Notes under the pieces: generated by a model | The model's database searches: none | Told to the model about the DNA's origin: nothing | Seen by the model: only the letters and a program-made list of their open reading frames with translations | Program-made: the position numbers and the translations under genes | Shown: one piece after another, positions 7,960 to 15,617 of the stretch | How the letters are laid out: every line of letters starts with the position of its first letter | How positions within the stretch are numbered: position 1 is the stretch's first letter | From: Ilumatobacteraceae bacterium | GTDB taxonomy: Bacteria; Actinomycetota; Acidimicrobiia; Acidimicrobiales; Ilumatobacteraceae | DNA: 49,622 nt | Assembly (NCBI GenBank): GCA_025463305.1 | Contig: JAOBWK010000009.1 | Coordinates: 1 to 49,622 of the forward strand | Direction: 5' to 3'

Positions 7960-8277
7960 ATGAGTCAACGTCACCACCAGTCAGAGGCAGCACCGCCGCC
8001 GAAGATGGACTTGCGAGCTCACGCTCACAACGAGCGACACCGCATCCACAGCGAGCTGTGCAACGTCGCCAACGGCGTCAGCTCGGGCATGGAGGCCGAA
8101 GATCTGCACGAACCGGGTCGGGCGTGGGTGCCGCTGCACCACCACGACTCCGAACGTGGCAAGGCCAGTGGCGCGAAGGCTTCGCCCCGCCACTGGAAGA
8201 TGAAGATGTGGAAGCGCCGCACCACGGTACGCAAGGCGCGGGCCGCCGTCACCCGCTTGGTGGCCGAGCAGGCCTGA
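7960..8277 (+). CDS. Small basic hypothetical protein, 105 aa
   Basis: Not recognised. The start is set by an excellent AGGAGGT ribosome-binding site 5 nt before the ATG at 7960; an in-frame ATG at 7909 is less likely. The product is hydrophilic and rich in His, Arg and Lys. It opens MSQRHHQSEAAPPPKMD, contains LHHHDSERGKASG, and ends in a basic stretch (KMKMWKRRTTVRKARAAV). There is no membrane segment or known motif. The charge pattern would suit nucleic-acid or membrane-surface binding, but that is only a guess. A strong hairpin terminator follows. Confidence 0.7.
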   Translation: MSQRHHQSEAAPPPKMDLRAHAHNERHRIHSELCNVANGVSSGMEAEDLHEPGRAWVPLHHHDSERGKASGAKASPRHWKMKMWKRRTTVRKARAAVTRLVAEQA

Positions 8278-8307
8278 GGGCCTGGCGCCCGAACGACCGG
8301 ATCAGTG

Positions 8308-8342
8308 GACGGGTGCAGGCGCCGTGAACGCCTGCACCCGTC
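8308..8342. terminator. Bidirectional hairpin terminator
   Basis: A perfect 14-bp inverted repeat (GACGGGTGCAGGCG at 8308-8321, CGCCTGCACCCGTC at 8329-8342) with a 7-nt loop, between convergent genes ending at 8277 (+) and 8364 (-). There is no strong T-run on either side, as is common in GC-rich actinobacteria. Confidence 0.75.
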
Positions 8343-8363
8343 GGCTGCAGCCGGTCATCACGG

Positions 8364-9002
8364 TCACAACCAGCTGGCGGCGAGCGCGTCCTTGCGGACG
8401 TGCCACTCCTCGGCGGTGATGCCGTAGCGCACGTGGTCCTCCCAGGTGCCGTTGATCTCGAGGAACCGCACGGCGATGCCCTCCTCGCGGAGCTGGAGCT
8501 TGTCGACGACGCGGCGGCTGTTGTCGTTGCGGGGGATGATGCACACCTCGAGGCGGTGCAAGCGGATCTCCTCGAACGCGAAGCGCATCAGCACGCACAC
8601 GCCCTCGGCCACGTACGCGTGGCCGGCTCGCGCTTGATCGATCCAGTAGCCGATGGTGCCGGTCTGCTGGGCGCCGCGGACGATGTTGTTGAGGTTGATC
8701 TCGCCCGCCACCGCACCGTCGACGAACAGTCCGAACGCGTAGGCCACGCCGAGCTGACGGTCCCGGTCGCGCGCGGCGCACCGCGACGAGAACACGTCGC
8801 GCTCACGGGTGGGATCGCCCTGGTTCGGCAGTCGCGACGGCTCCCACGGCAGCAGCCAGCGCTCGTTGCGCAGGCGCACGTCGCTCCAGGCCGGGAAGTC
8901 CGGGGCGACGAGCGGGCGCATCATCACGCGCCGTCCGTACAGCCGCAGCCCGCTCGCGGGCGGCAGTGACGGATGGTTGAGGGGACGGCGATCCGTGTTC
9001 AT
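8364..9002 (-). CDS. GNAT family N-acetyltransferase (RimJ/RimL-like)
   Basis: 212-aa GNAT acetyltransferase. Family features include the N-terminal strand LRLYGRRVMMRPLVAPDFPAW, the central GEINLNNIV strand, and GYWIDQARAGHAYVAEGV (the acetyl-CoA-binding A motif in the RimJ/RimL form). The late motif is RLEVCIIPRNDNSRRVVDKL, which matches the NxxSxxxxxKLGF pattern of RimJ-type ribosomal-protein or amino-acid acetyltransferases. It likely transfers acetyl from acetyl-CoA to an N-terminal or free amino group; the exact acceptor is unknown. It is convergent with the small gene at 7960-8277 and 22 bp downstream of the Ppx-like gene on the same strand. Confidence 0.88.
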   Translation of the reverse strand: MNTDRRPLNHPSLPPASGLRLYGRRVMMRPLVAPDFPAWSDVRLRNERWLLPWEPSRLPNQGDPTRERDVFSSRCAARDRDRQLGVAYAFGLFVDGAVAGEINLNNIVRGAQQTGTIGYWIDQARAGHAYVAEGVCVLMRFAFEEIRLHRLEVCIIPRNDNSRRVVDKLQLREEGIAVRFLEINGTWEDHVRYGITAEEWHVRKDALAASWL

Positions 9003-9024
9003 CGGGCGGCGTTCGTGGCAGCGT

Positions 9025-9507
9025 TCATGGGACGGGGTTCATCATGACGGTGACGCTGTCGAGCTGCAAGCCTCGGATCAGCCCGATGACCGCGCAGCAC
9101 CCGCCGACGATGTCGGCGACCAGATCGTCCGGCAGGCCGGGGTTGTGACGTCGATCGGCCGCTGACTCCGTGGCGAGCGTGCGGAACACGTCCTCCGCGG
9201 CGTCACGGTCGAGCACGAACTGCTCGGTGTCGATCGGGCCGCCGACCTCCACCGCCGCCATCGTGCGCGGGATGCGCCCACCGACGACGACGTCGGTGAC
9301 GTCGAGCACGGCGGGCAGCTCGCGCTTGAGATCGTCGACGTGGTCCATCATCTCGCCGATCGCGTTGGTGAGCTCCTCCGGCAGCGGTGGGTCCCGGCGG
9401 AGGTGGCCGTTGGCCAAGGTGAGCCCGCCGCACGGCAGCTCGAACACCTCGCCCTCGACGGTGACGCGCGTGGTGTGGTCGGTGATCTCGACGTGCGCGG
9501 TGGTCAT
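9025..9507 (-). CDS. Stand-alone C-terminal Ppx/GppA-like domain (headless exopolyphosphatase homologue)
   Basis: 160-aa protein beginning MTTAHVEITDHTT at 9507. Its start overlaps the stop of the DUF501 gene as ATGA, indicating translational coupling. From about residue 25 it resembles the second half of Ppx/GppA phosphatases: LTLANGHLRRDPPLPEEL matches the usual RLTERFLRSDPPTPEEL region, VVVGGRIPRTMAAVEVG matches the GGTITTLAAV strand, and DVFRTLATESAADRRHNPGL with VADIVGGCCAVIGLI matches the conserved C-terminal end. The N-terminal ASKHA lobe with the P-loop and catalytic Glu is absent, so phosphatase activity is not expected. DUF501 genes usually sit beside a full ppx gene, which supports the assignment. 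An earlier in-frame ATG at 9597 lies inside the DUF501 gene and is unlikely. Confidence 0.7.
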   Translation of the reverse strand: MTTAHVEITDHTTRVTVEGEVFELPCGGLTLANGHLRRDPPLPEELTNAIGEMMDHVDDLKRELPAVLDVTDVVVGGRIPRTMAAVEVGGPIDTEQFVLDRDAAEDVFRTLATESAADRRHNPGLPDDLVADIVGGCCAVIGLIRGLQLDSVTVMMNPVP

Positions 9508-9950
9508 CGCATGACCGCCGCGATCCGGGCGTCGACCCAACGTCCGACGGGGTCGTCGCCGCCGGCGAGGAAGTAGCCGTAGTGGGCGTGCAGGCACTTG
9601 ACGCCGAGGCGCGTCCCGCCGACACCACCGGACGGTCGCGGCCCGGTGTGACCCGGTGGCAGCGCCGCGTCGCGGTCCGCCGCGTAGCGGGCGTGGGCCG
9701 CGGCGATCTCGTCGGGATCGATCTCGGCCTCGGCCTGGCGGACCCCGCCAGCGGCCTCGAGCCGGCCGATGGCGGCCACCACCGAGCGACCGATCAGCCA
9801 GTAGCGGGTGGGCATCGGGGTGCCGTCGTCGAGCAGCGGTGCGTTGCGCAGCACGACCGGGTCGCCGGCAGCGTCGCGGACCACCACCTCGAAGGCGCCC
9901 TGCGGATCGCGGCCGAGCAGTTCGCGAACCCGGTCGCGGTCGTCGGTCAT
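9504..9950 (-). CDS. DUF501 domain-containing protein
   Basis: 148-aa soluble protein of the DUF501 family, function unknown. The family hallmarks are present: PTRYWLIGRSVVAAIGRLEA in the middle, and GGTRLGVKCLHAHYGYFLAGG followed by DDPVGRW near the C-terminus. The conserved Cys-Leu-His-Ala-His pattern could bind a metal or form an active site (inference). In actinobacteria this family normally lies between enolase/FtsB and a Ppx/GppA gene. Here only a shortened Ppx-like gene follows, coupled by a 4-bp overlap, and CoxG precedes it by 8 bp. Confidence 0.88.
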   Translation of the reverse strand: MTDDRDRVRELLGRDPQGAFEVVVRDAAGDPVVLRNAPLLDDGTPMPTRYWLIGRSVVAAIGRLEAAGGVRQAEAEIDPDEIAAAHARYAADRDAALPPGHTGPRPSGGVGGTRLGVKCLHAHYGYFLAGGDDPVGRWVDARIAAVMR

Positions 9951-9958
9951 CGCCGTGC

Positions 9959-10669
9959 TTACTGCTTCCGGCGGCGGCTCAGCGCGAGCAGCAGGATGAC
10001 CAGGCCACCGAACACGGGGAGCAGGCGCTTGAGCAGCGCGCCGCCGCCGAGGCTGAACGCGTCGATCGGCTCGGCGGCCGGACCGTCGATCTTGCGTGGT
10101 CCGGTGGGCTTGGCCGGCTCGTCGGCGGCAGGGGTGGGGGCGTCGCTGATGGTGCCGGGCGCGTCGACTGCCGGGGTCGCCCCGGCATCCGCGTCGGGCT
10201 CAGCCGCTGGTGCGGCGACGGCATCCTTGGCCAACATCTCGTCGAGGTTGGTGGCGAACTGCGCCATCAGCTTGCCGCTGATGTCGGCGAGCGCGCCGCG
10301 ACCGAACTGGGCGACCTTGCCCGTCATGTTGAGGTCGGTGTGCACGACGCACTTGGCGCTGGTCGGGGTGAGCGCCTCGAGCGTCGCGGTGATGAGCGCC
10401 GACGCGTTGCCGTTGCCCTTGGTGTCGCGGCCATCGCCCTTGAGCACCGCGCGATGGTTCGTGTCGTCGCGCTCGACGAAGCTCGCCTCACCCTTCAAGG
10501 CCGCCGTGATCGGGCCGACCTTGACCTTGACGACGCCCTTGTAGACGTCGCCGTCGATCTCCTGCAGCTGCGCGCCCGGCAGGCAGGGAGCGATCCGCTC
10601 GACATCGGTGAGCACCGCCCAGGCCTCGTCGATGGGCCGGTTCACGGTGAATTCGTTGACGAGTTCCAT
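9959..10669 (-). CDS. coxG: CoxG-like SRPBCC membrane-associated protein
   Basis: 236-aa protein of the CO-dehydrogenase subunit G (CoxG) family. Residues 1 to about 145 form an SRPBCC domain starting MELVNEFTVNRPIDEAWAV, with DVERIAPCLPGAQL and FGRGALADISGKLMAQFATNL typical of CoxG. A Pro/Ala/Asp-rich linker follows, then a C-terminal hydrophobic anchor (LLPVFGGLVILLLALSRRRKQ). CoxG proteins recruit molybdenum hydroxylases of the CO dehydrogenase type to the membrane. The start at 10669 is chosen because homologues begin at this Met. It overlaps the upstream nucleotidyltransferase gene by 28 bp. No catalytic large subunit is encoded nearby. Confidence 0.9.
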   Translation of the reverse strand: MELVNEFTVNRPIDEAWAVLTDVERIAPCLPGAQLQEIDGDVYKGVVKVKVGPITAALKGEASFVERDDTNHRAVLKGDGRDTKGNGNASALITATLEALTPTSAKCVVHTDLNMTGKVAQFGRGALADISGKLMAQFATNLDEMLAKDAVAAPAAEPDADAGATPAVDAPGTISDAPTPAADEPAKPTGPRKIDGPAAEPIDAFSLGGGALLKRLLPVFGGLVILLLALSRRRKQ

Positions 10670-11271
10670 TGCTGAAGATCCTCCATCGTGTCGATGTCGG
10701 CTGGCGAGCCGCTGCATGCTACGTCGCTGACCAGATCCGGACGGCGTCCGATCAGGCTACGGGCTCCTTCGTCGCCCTCCGTCGGGAGCAGGTCCCAGAT
10801 CGCCCGCCGGAGCAGCACCGGGTTGGCCCGCCGGCCCGCATAGGTGGCGACGGCGATGTCGGTGGGGGCCGCGGCCACCGAACGCCACGAATCGGCGAGC
10901 ACGAACGGCTGGTCACCGAGGCCGACCACGACGGCGTCGGCATCGACGGCTGCGGCGGCGGCGAGGCCGCAATGCAACGACGTCGCCTGCCCCGCGGCCC
11001 ACCGCGGGTTGTGCACCGCTCGCACCGGTCCGTCGGCGAAACGTGCGAGGTCGATCTCGACCGCACCGGTGACGACGATGACGTCGCCGCACCCCGCGGC
11101 GATCACCGCGTCGAGGGCCCACTCGATCACGGGGCGGCCGCGCAGGTCGGCGATCAGCTTGTGCGAACCGGCCCGGAACCGGCTCCCGGCGCCGGCCGCG
11201 AGGAGCACGGCGGACGTTTTCGTCCAGATCTTCGCGGGTGTCTGGGCATCCGGCGCGCCGTCGTCGCCCAT
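10642..11271 (-). CDS. MobA/MocA-like molybdenum cofactor nucleotidyltransferase
   Basis: About 209-aa NTP-transferase of the MobA-like family, expected to attach CMP or GMP to molybdopterin for a molybdenum hydroxylase. The N-terminal nucleotide-binding motif is AVLLAAGAGSRFRAGSHKL, followed by GRPVIEWALDAVIAAG, the metal-binding region VVGLGDQPFVLADSW, RRANPVLLRR, and a C-terminal DIDTMEDLQ, as in CTP:molybdopterin cytidylyltransferases. Start is uncertain: ATG codons at 11271, 11298 and 11355 are in frame, and I favour 11271 by domain boundaries. It overlaps coxG by 28 bp, so the two are co-transcribed. This fits maturation of a xanthine-oxidase-family enzyme. Confidence 0.88.
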   Translation of the reverse strand: MGDDGAPDAQTPAKIWTKTSAVLLAAGAGSRFRAGSHKLIADLRGRPVIEWALDAVIAAGCGDVIVVTGAVEIDLARFADGPVRAVHNPRWAAGQATSLHCGLAAAAAVDADAVVVGLGDQPFVLADSWRSVAAAPTDIAVATYAGRRANPVLLRRAIWDLLPTEGDEGARSLIGRRPDLVSDVACSGSPADIDTMEDLQQWNSSTNSP

Positions 11272-11380
11272 TCCATCCGTCCTGCTCACCGGCCTCATCA
11301 CGGCCACATCTGAGCGCACATCAGATGACCGTTGCCCAAATTCCACGCGTGTCATACATGACGAAATGGTTACGAAGGGG

Positions 11381-11410
11381 TTGATTGTTGCGAATTGATG
11401 TCGTTATCAT
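11381..11410 (+). promoter_or_regulatory. Candidate promoter for the NlpC/P60 gene
   Basis: The roughly 300-bp gap 11272-11574 has locally lower GC than its surroundings. TTGATT (11381-11386) and TATCAT (11405-11410) with an 18-bp spacer resemble -35/-10 boxes and would give a leader of about 160 nt. The leader contains a small hairpin, TGAGCG/CGCTCA at 11497-11514 with loop GGCAAA. I see no gene in this gap. Confidence 0.4.
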
Positions 11411-11574
11411 CTCGACCTGTCATGAATCGGACACGTTGCGTGCTCGGTTCGTCACAGAGAACCTGACGTCGCGCTCTCGTTTGGCGCCACGTGACTGAGC
11501 GGGCAAACGCTCACGCCACGCACACATCGGTCATCCGCGATCGGTGCTGCGTCAAACGAAGGGACAGCCAAACC

Positions 11575-12264
11575 ATGCGCCAGACGTCTGTGTCTGCACA
11601 TCGAATGCGATTCCGAATGCGAACCCGATTGCGCATCACGGCGCTCGTCGCGGCCACGTCGATCGGCGCGGTGGCCACGTCGTTCACCGCCGCCGATGCC
11701 GCACCCGTCGGCCACACGGCTCCGCAGGCGGCGTTCGACGATCCCATGGCCCATGTCGCGGTCCAGGCGCTCGCCGACCTCGCCGCGTACACCCACCTCG
11801 GCGACATCGCTTCGCTGAACGACTACGTCGCCGAGCGCAACCAGATCGCCACCGAGCTGGCGACTCGGCTCGACATGGAACCCACCGCGATGATCCTCGC
11901 CTGGCAGGCCGCCGACATGACGCACCAGACGGTGCTGATGGCCGCGTTCAGCCAGCTCGGCGTTCCGTACCACCACAACACCAGCAAGGCCGGGATCGGC
12001 TTCGACTGCAGCGGCCTCACCACCTATGCGTGGGGTGTCGCTGGCGTCACGCTCACCCGCCAGTCCGGTGCGCAGATCCGCGCTGCGGCGCCGCGCACCC
12101 AGGACACGGCCATGGCCGGCGACATCGTCTACTACCCGGGCCACGTGATGCTCTGGCTCGGCGTCGACAACGCCATCGTCCACGCGCCGTACACGGGCCG
12201 CGACGTCGAGGTCGACACCGTTGCCCAGCACCGCTCGGTGCGCTACGGCAACCCGATCGGCTGA
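11575..12264 (+). CDS. NlpC/P60 family secreted cell-wall hydrolase
   Basis: 229-aa secreted endopeptidase of the C40 family, expected to cleave peptidoglycan stem peptides. It starts at 11575 (MRQTSVSAHRMRF), with GAAGGGA upstream. A basic N-terminus and hydrophobic signal segment (ITALVAATSIGAVATS) are followed by an Ala-rich helical region and the catalytic domain. That domain shows AFSQLGVPYHHNTSKAGIGF then DCSGLTTYAWG (catalytic Cys), PGHVMLWLG (catalytic His) and AIVHAPYTG. It is encoded opposite the surrounding Cox accessory genes and interrupts the run of minus-strand genes. The long untranslated leader suggests regulated expression, common for wall hydrolases. Confidence 0.9.
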   Translation: MRQTSVSAHRMRFRMRTRLRITALVAATSIGAVATSFTAADAAPVGHTAPQAAFDDPMAHVAVQALADLAAYTHLGDIASLNDYVAERNQIATELATRLDMEPTAMILAWQAADMTHQTVLMAAFSQLGVPYHHNTSKAGIGFDCSGLTTYAWGVAGVTLTRQSGAQIRAAAPRTQDTAMAGDIVYYPGHVMLWLGVDNAIVHAPYTGRDVEVDTVAQHRSVRYGNPIG

Positions 12265-12288
12265 CGTCTGTCCGGCCTCCGCCGGGTG

Positions 12289-13098
12289 TCAGCTGTGGAT
12301 CGCGCCGGACCCGTCGCGCAGTGACGGTGTCTGGCGTCCGGTGCGCCGGGAGATGATCTCGGCACAGATCGAGATCGCCGTCTCCTCCGGCGTGCGCGCG
12401 CCGATGTCGAGCCCGATCGGCGACATCAGTCGCCCGATCTGGGCGGGGTCCGTGAGGCCGGCCTCGGCGAGGCGTTGCATCCGCCGTTCGTGGGTCTTGC
12501 GGCTGCCCATCACGCCGATGTAGCCGACGTGGGTGTCGATCGCGCCGAGCACGGCCGGCACGTCGAACTTCGAGTCGTGGGTCAGTACGCAGACGGCGTC
12601 GCGCGGGCCGAGCGTGTTGCCGCGACCCTCGAACAGCTTGCCCGGCCACGACACCAGGACCTCGTCGGCCATCGGGAAGCGCCTCGGCGTGGCGAAGACC
12701 TCGCGCGCGTCGCAGACGGTCACCCGGTAGCCGAGCACCTTGGAGACCTTGGCGAGCGCGGCCGTGAAGTCGACCGCGCCGAAGATCCACATCTGCGGCG
12801 GCGGGGCGAAGCTCTGCACGAAGACCGACACGATGGCGGTGTCGACGAGGTCTTCCGGCGTGGTCTCCCCATGGGGGCCGTAGTGGCGCATGCCGGTGGT
12901 GGCGGCCTCGAGCTCGGCCAGGGCATCGCGCGTGACGATGCGGTCGAGCTCGGGGTCGCCGAGCGTCCCCATCGACGGCCCACCGGGGACCACCAGCAAC
13001 TTGGCCCCGACCTGCGAACCGTCGACGACGGTCACCAGCCCGACGGGCAGATCCGCGCGGATCCGGTCGCGGAGCCGTTCGTAGAGGTCGGTGCTCAC
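12289..13098 (-). CDS. XdhC Rossmann-domain protein (C-terminal half of XdhC/CoxI)
   Basis: 269-aa protein starting at the GTG of 13098, which overlaps the stop of the preceding gene (GTGA, coupled translation). It contains an N-terminal linker domain and a C-terminal NAD(P)-type Rossmann domain: MWIFGAVDFTAALAKVSKVL, then GYRVTVCDAREVFATPRRF, AVCVLTHDSKFDVP, YIGVMGSRKTHERR and SPIGLDIGARTPEETAISI. These are standard XdhC C-domain motifs. XdhC proteins bind sulfurated molybdenum cofactor and insert it into xanthine-dehydrogenase/CO-dehydrogenase-type enzymes. The N-terminal XdhC/CoxI domain is encoded separately just upstream. Confidence 0.9.
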   Translation of the reverse strand: MSTDLYERLRDRIRADLPVGLVTVVDGSQVGAKLLVVPGGPSMGTLGDPELDRIVTRDALAELEAATTGMRHYGPHGETTPEDLVDTAIVSVFVQSFAPPPQMWIFGAVDFTAALAKVSKVLGYRVTVCDAREVFATPRRFPMADEVLVSWPGKLFEGRGNTLGPRDAVCVLTHDSKFDVPAVLGAIDTHVGYIGVMGSRKTHERRMQRLAEAGLTDPAQIGRLMSPIGLDIGARTPEETAISICAEIISRRTGRQTPSLRDGSGAIHS

Positions 13099-13412
13099 CA
13101 GTCGAGCGGCTCGATGAAGAGGTGGATCGTGCCGCCGCACGTGAGGCCGACGGCGAACGCCTCGTCGTCGCTGTAGCCGAACGTCACCAGGCGGGGCTCG
13201 GCCTCGCCGTGCAGGATCCGCAGCGCCTCGCCGACCACCGCGCCCTCGACGCAGCCGCCGCTGACCGAGCCGGCCACCTCGCCGTCCTCGCTCACGGCCA
13301 TCGCTGCACCGGGATCGCGCGGGCCGGAGCCCTCGACGTCGACGACGCGCGCCAACGCCACGCGGCGGCCACCGCGTCGCCACCGTTCGATGTCGTCGAG
13401 GATCTCACGCAT
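13095..13412 (-). CDS. XdhC/CoxI N-terminal domain protein, 105 aa
   Basis: 105-aa stand-alone XdhC/CoxI N-terminal domain. Motifs are ALARVVDVEGSGPRDPGAAM (the family's GSxPRxxGxxM) and GEVAGSVSGGCVEGAVV (the SGGCVE signature), ending in FGYSDDEAFAVGLTCGGTIH with the conserved GL-x-CGG. Together with the next gene it makes up one XdhC protein in two chains. The genes overlap by 4 bp, and the stop of coxE overlaps this start by 8 bp. Its role is molybdenum-cofactor sulfuration and insertion for a molybdenum hydroxylase. Confidence 0.9.
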   Translation of the reverse strand: MREILDDIERWRRGGRRVALARVVDVEGSGPRDPGAAMAVSEDGEVAGSVSGGCVEGAVVGEALRILHGEAEPRLVTFGYSDDEAFAVGLTCGGTIHLFIEPLDW

Positions 13413-14613
13413 GTCCTGCTGCCCTTCTGCGCCGGTCCTGGGCGGGTCGGTGATCGGATGTGGCGCCGGCGATGACCCGGGCGAGCTCTTCCATGGCGGC
13501 CATCGAGTGCCCTTCCACGAAGTGGTCGACGAACGGTAGCGCCGCCGCCATGCCCCGGGCGAGGGGCGCGTAGCCGGGTGTGACCTTCAGCGGGTTGACC
13601 CACACCAGCTCGTGGGTGATGCGCTGCAGGCGCTCCATCTGCGCGGCCAGCACCTCCGGATCGCCTCGGTCCCAGCCGTCGCTGAGCACGATGACGATCG
13701 CGCCGCGGGCCATGCCGCGCACGCCCCACTCGTCGTTGAACCGCCGCAGGGTCTCGCCGAGCCGGGTGCCGCCGCTCCAATCGGTGACGCGGTGGCTCGC
13801 CAGCCTCAGCGCCTGATCGGGATCGCGGCTGCCGAGCTCCTTGGTGATGCGCGTCAGGCGGGTGCCCATCGCGAACGCCTCCACCTTCTGGCGCCCGGCC
13901 ACCGCGGCCTGGACGAAGCGCAGCAGGGCCCGCGCGTAGGGCTCCATCGATCCGCTCACGTCGAGCAGCAGCACCAGCCGCCGCATCCGCTCGCCCGGCT
14001 CGCGCCAGTGGCGCTGCACCGGCTCGCCGCCCGAACGCAAGGAAGCGCGCACCGTGCGGCGCAGGTCCGGCCGCCGGTGGTCGCGGCTGGCCGGCTTGAG
14101 CCGCAGCGACCGGCGGGGTGGGCCGGCGAATCGCAGCTGCGACATCAGCTGCTGGGCGAGGCGCAGCTCGTCGTCGCTGTAGTCGCCGAAGTCCTTGCGA
14201 CGCAGCACCTCGGAGGCCGAGAAGCGCAGCTGGATCATCGGATCGTCGCTCGCCGTGGCGGTCTCGACCTCGTCGTCGGTGCCGCCATCGTCGTCGTCCA
14301 TCGCCAACGTGATCCGCTGCAGCTCCTCGTCGAGGTCGCTGTCGGCGGCGCCCTCGTGTGCGTCCCAGAACACCGCGAACGCACGGTCGAACAGGGGGAG
14401 GTCCTCCGGGCGGCGGACGAGCGTCGCCCGCGCCGCCCAGTACACGCTCGAGCGTCGCTCGATGCCGACGGCGCCGAGCGCCTCCTGGAACGTGAGCGCG
14501 TTGCCGATCGGCACCGCGATGCCGAGCGCGCGCAAGAGGCGCGCGAACGCGGTGGCGATCGTGGCGGGATCGGCCACGTGCGCCGAACCGACCGGCGGTG
14601 GCGGTGGCATCAC
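13405..14613 (-). CDS. coxE: VWA domain-containing CoxE family protein
   Basis: 402-aa CoxE-type protein. The C-terminal half is a von Willebrand A domain with a MIDAS: VLLLDVSGSMEPYARALLRF (DxSGS), GTRLGETLRRFND (conserved Thr region) and IVLSDGWDRGDP (late Asp). The N-terminal half has MRLVR-free helical sequence and an RLAQQLMSQLRF segment typical of CoxE. CoxE acts with the MoxR-type ATPase CoxD to assemble the sulfurated Cu/Mo centre of CO dehydrogenase or a related hydroxylase. ATGA overlap with coxD and 8-bp overlap with the XdhC-N gene show one operon. The leading MMPPPPP leaves a small start ambiguity. Confidence 0.9.
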   Translation of the reverse strand: MMPPPPPVGSAHVADPATIATAFARLLRALGIAVPIGNALTFQEALGAVGIERRSSVYWAARATLVRRPEDLPLFDRAFAVFWDAHEGAADSDLDEELQRITLAMDDDDGGTDDEVETATASDDPMIQLRFSASEVLRRKDFGDYSDDELRLAQQLMSQLRFAGPPRRSLRLKPASRDHRRPDLRRTVRASLRSGGEPVQRHWREPGERMRRLVLLLDVSGSMEPYARALLRFVQAAVAGRQKVEAFAMGTRLTRITKELGSRDPDQALRLASHRVTDWSGGTRLGETLRRFNDEWGVRGMARGAIVIVLSDGWDRGDPEVLAAQMERLQRITHELVWVNPLKVTPGYAPLARGMAAALPFVDHFVEGHSMAAMEELARVIAGATSDHRPAQDRRRRAAGHA

Positions 14614-15557
14614 GCGTTCGACATGCCCCGCTCGAAGGCCTGACGGACGAGGTCGGCGATGCCGTGCTGGTGCAGCCGCTCGACGTCTTCGCGGTACTTG
14701 AGCACCGCACCCAACGTCGCGTTGACGGACGCCTCACTGAGCTGGGTGAGGCCCAACCGGCCGAGTGCCGTCGCCCAGTCGATGGTCTCGGCGACGCCCG
14801 GCGGCTTGTACAGCTGCATCGCGCGAAGCTGCTCGACCGCTGCCGCGACCTGTCGGGTGAGCGCCTCGGCCACGTGTGGCACGCGCATCCGAACGATCTG
14901 CACCTCGCGCTCGAACGACGGATGCTCGACCCAGTGGTACAGGCAGCGGCGCTTCAGCGCATCGTGCACGTCGCGGGTGCGGTTGCTGGTGAGCACGACG
15001 ATGGGCGGCCGTTCGGCGCGGAACACGCCGAGCTCGGGGATGGTGACCTGGAAGTCGCTGAGCACCTCGAGCAGGTACGCCTCGAACTCGTCGTCGGCGC
15101 GATCGATCTCGTCGATGAGCAGTACCGGCGGTGGTCCCGGGACAGGGCTGATCGCGCGAAGCAGCGCGCGTGGGAGGAGGAACCGCTCGTCGTACAGCTG
15201 GCCCTCGAGCTCGGCGGTGCCGGAGCGGACGGCCTCGCCGCTCGCCTCGGCCGCGCGGAGGTGGAGCAGCTGGCGGCTGTAGTCCCAGTCGTAGACGGCT
15301 TGGCTGACATCGATGCCCTCGTAGCACTGGAGGCGGATCAGTTCGCCGCCGGTCCATCGGCTGAGCACCTTGGCCACCTCGGTCTTGCCGACGCCGGCCT
15401 CGCCCTCGAGCAGCAACGGCCGGCGCAGCGCGAGCGCGAGGAAGATCGTCGTCGTCAGCCCCTCGTCGGCGAGGTAGCTGTTGGCCGCCAGCGCGGCGGA
15501 CACATCGTCGACGGTGAGCGGCGTGCGGGTCATCGTTCGTGAGGCTAATGGAGGCAT
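14610..15557 (-). CDS. coxD: MoxR-type AAA+ ATPase, CoxD-like
   Basis: 315-aa MoxR/CoxD AAA+ ATPase. Walker A is LLLEGEAGVGKTEVAKVLS, Walker B is VLLIDEIDRADDEFEAYLLE, sensor 1 is IVVLTSNRTRDVHDALKRRC, followed by the MoxR-like LYHWVEHPSFEREVQIVRMR. CoxD-type chaperones remodel the apo-enzyme of CO-dehydrogenase-like molybdenum hydroxylases with their VWA partner, encoded next. ATG codons at 15557 and 15533 are both possible starts; homologues align best from the second (MTRTPLTVDDV). It is the first gene of coxD-coxE-xdhC(N)-xdhC(C), and only 60 bp separate it from the divergent glgX-like gene. Confidence 0.92.
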   Translation of the reverse strand: MPPLASRTMTRTPLTVDDVSAALAANSYLADEGLTTTIFLALALRRPLLLEGEAGVGKTEVAKVLSRWTGGELIRLQCYEGIDVSQAVYDWDYSRQLLHLRAAEASGEAVRSGTAELEGQLYDERFLLPRALLRAISPVPGPPPVLLIDEIDRADDEFEAYLLEVLSDFQVTIPELGVFRAERPPIVVLTSNRTRDVHDALKRRCLYHWVEHPSFEREVQIVRMRVPHVAEALTRQVAAAVEQLRAMQLYKPPGVAETIDWATALGRLGLTQLSEASVNATLGAVLKYREDVERLHQHGIADLVRQAFERGMSNA

Positions 15558-15617
15558 CGTCCGTCAGGTGAGAGCGTCGATCTGCATGGGTGCGGGCGAA
15601 TCGGGCAAGATCAACGG

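Noticed and set aside
11490..11520. c-di-GMP-I riboswitch before the NlpC/P60 gene (GGCAAAC-like loop).
   Set aside because: The second conserved GACGCAAAGCC element and the helix architecture are missing; only a short hairpin remains.
12289..13412. Frameshifted xdhC pseudogene.
   Set aside because: Both halves are complete domains with an exact GTGA overlap and in an operon of intact genes; a natural split is more likely, though a base-call error cannot be fully excluded.
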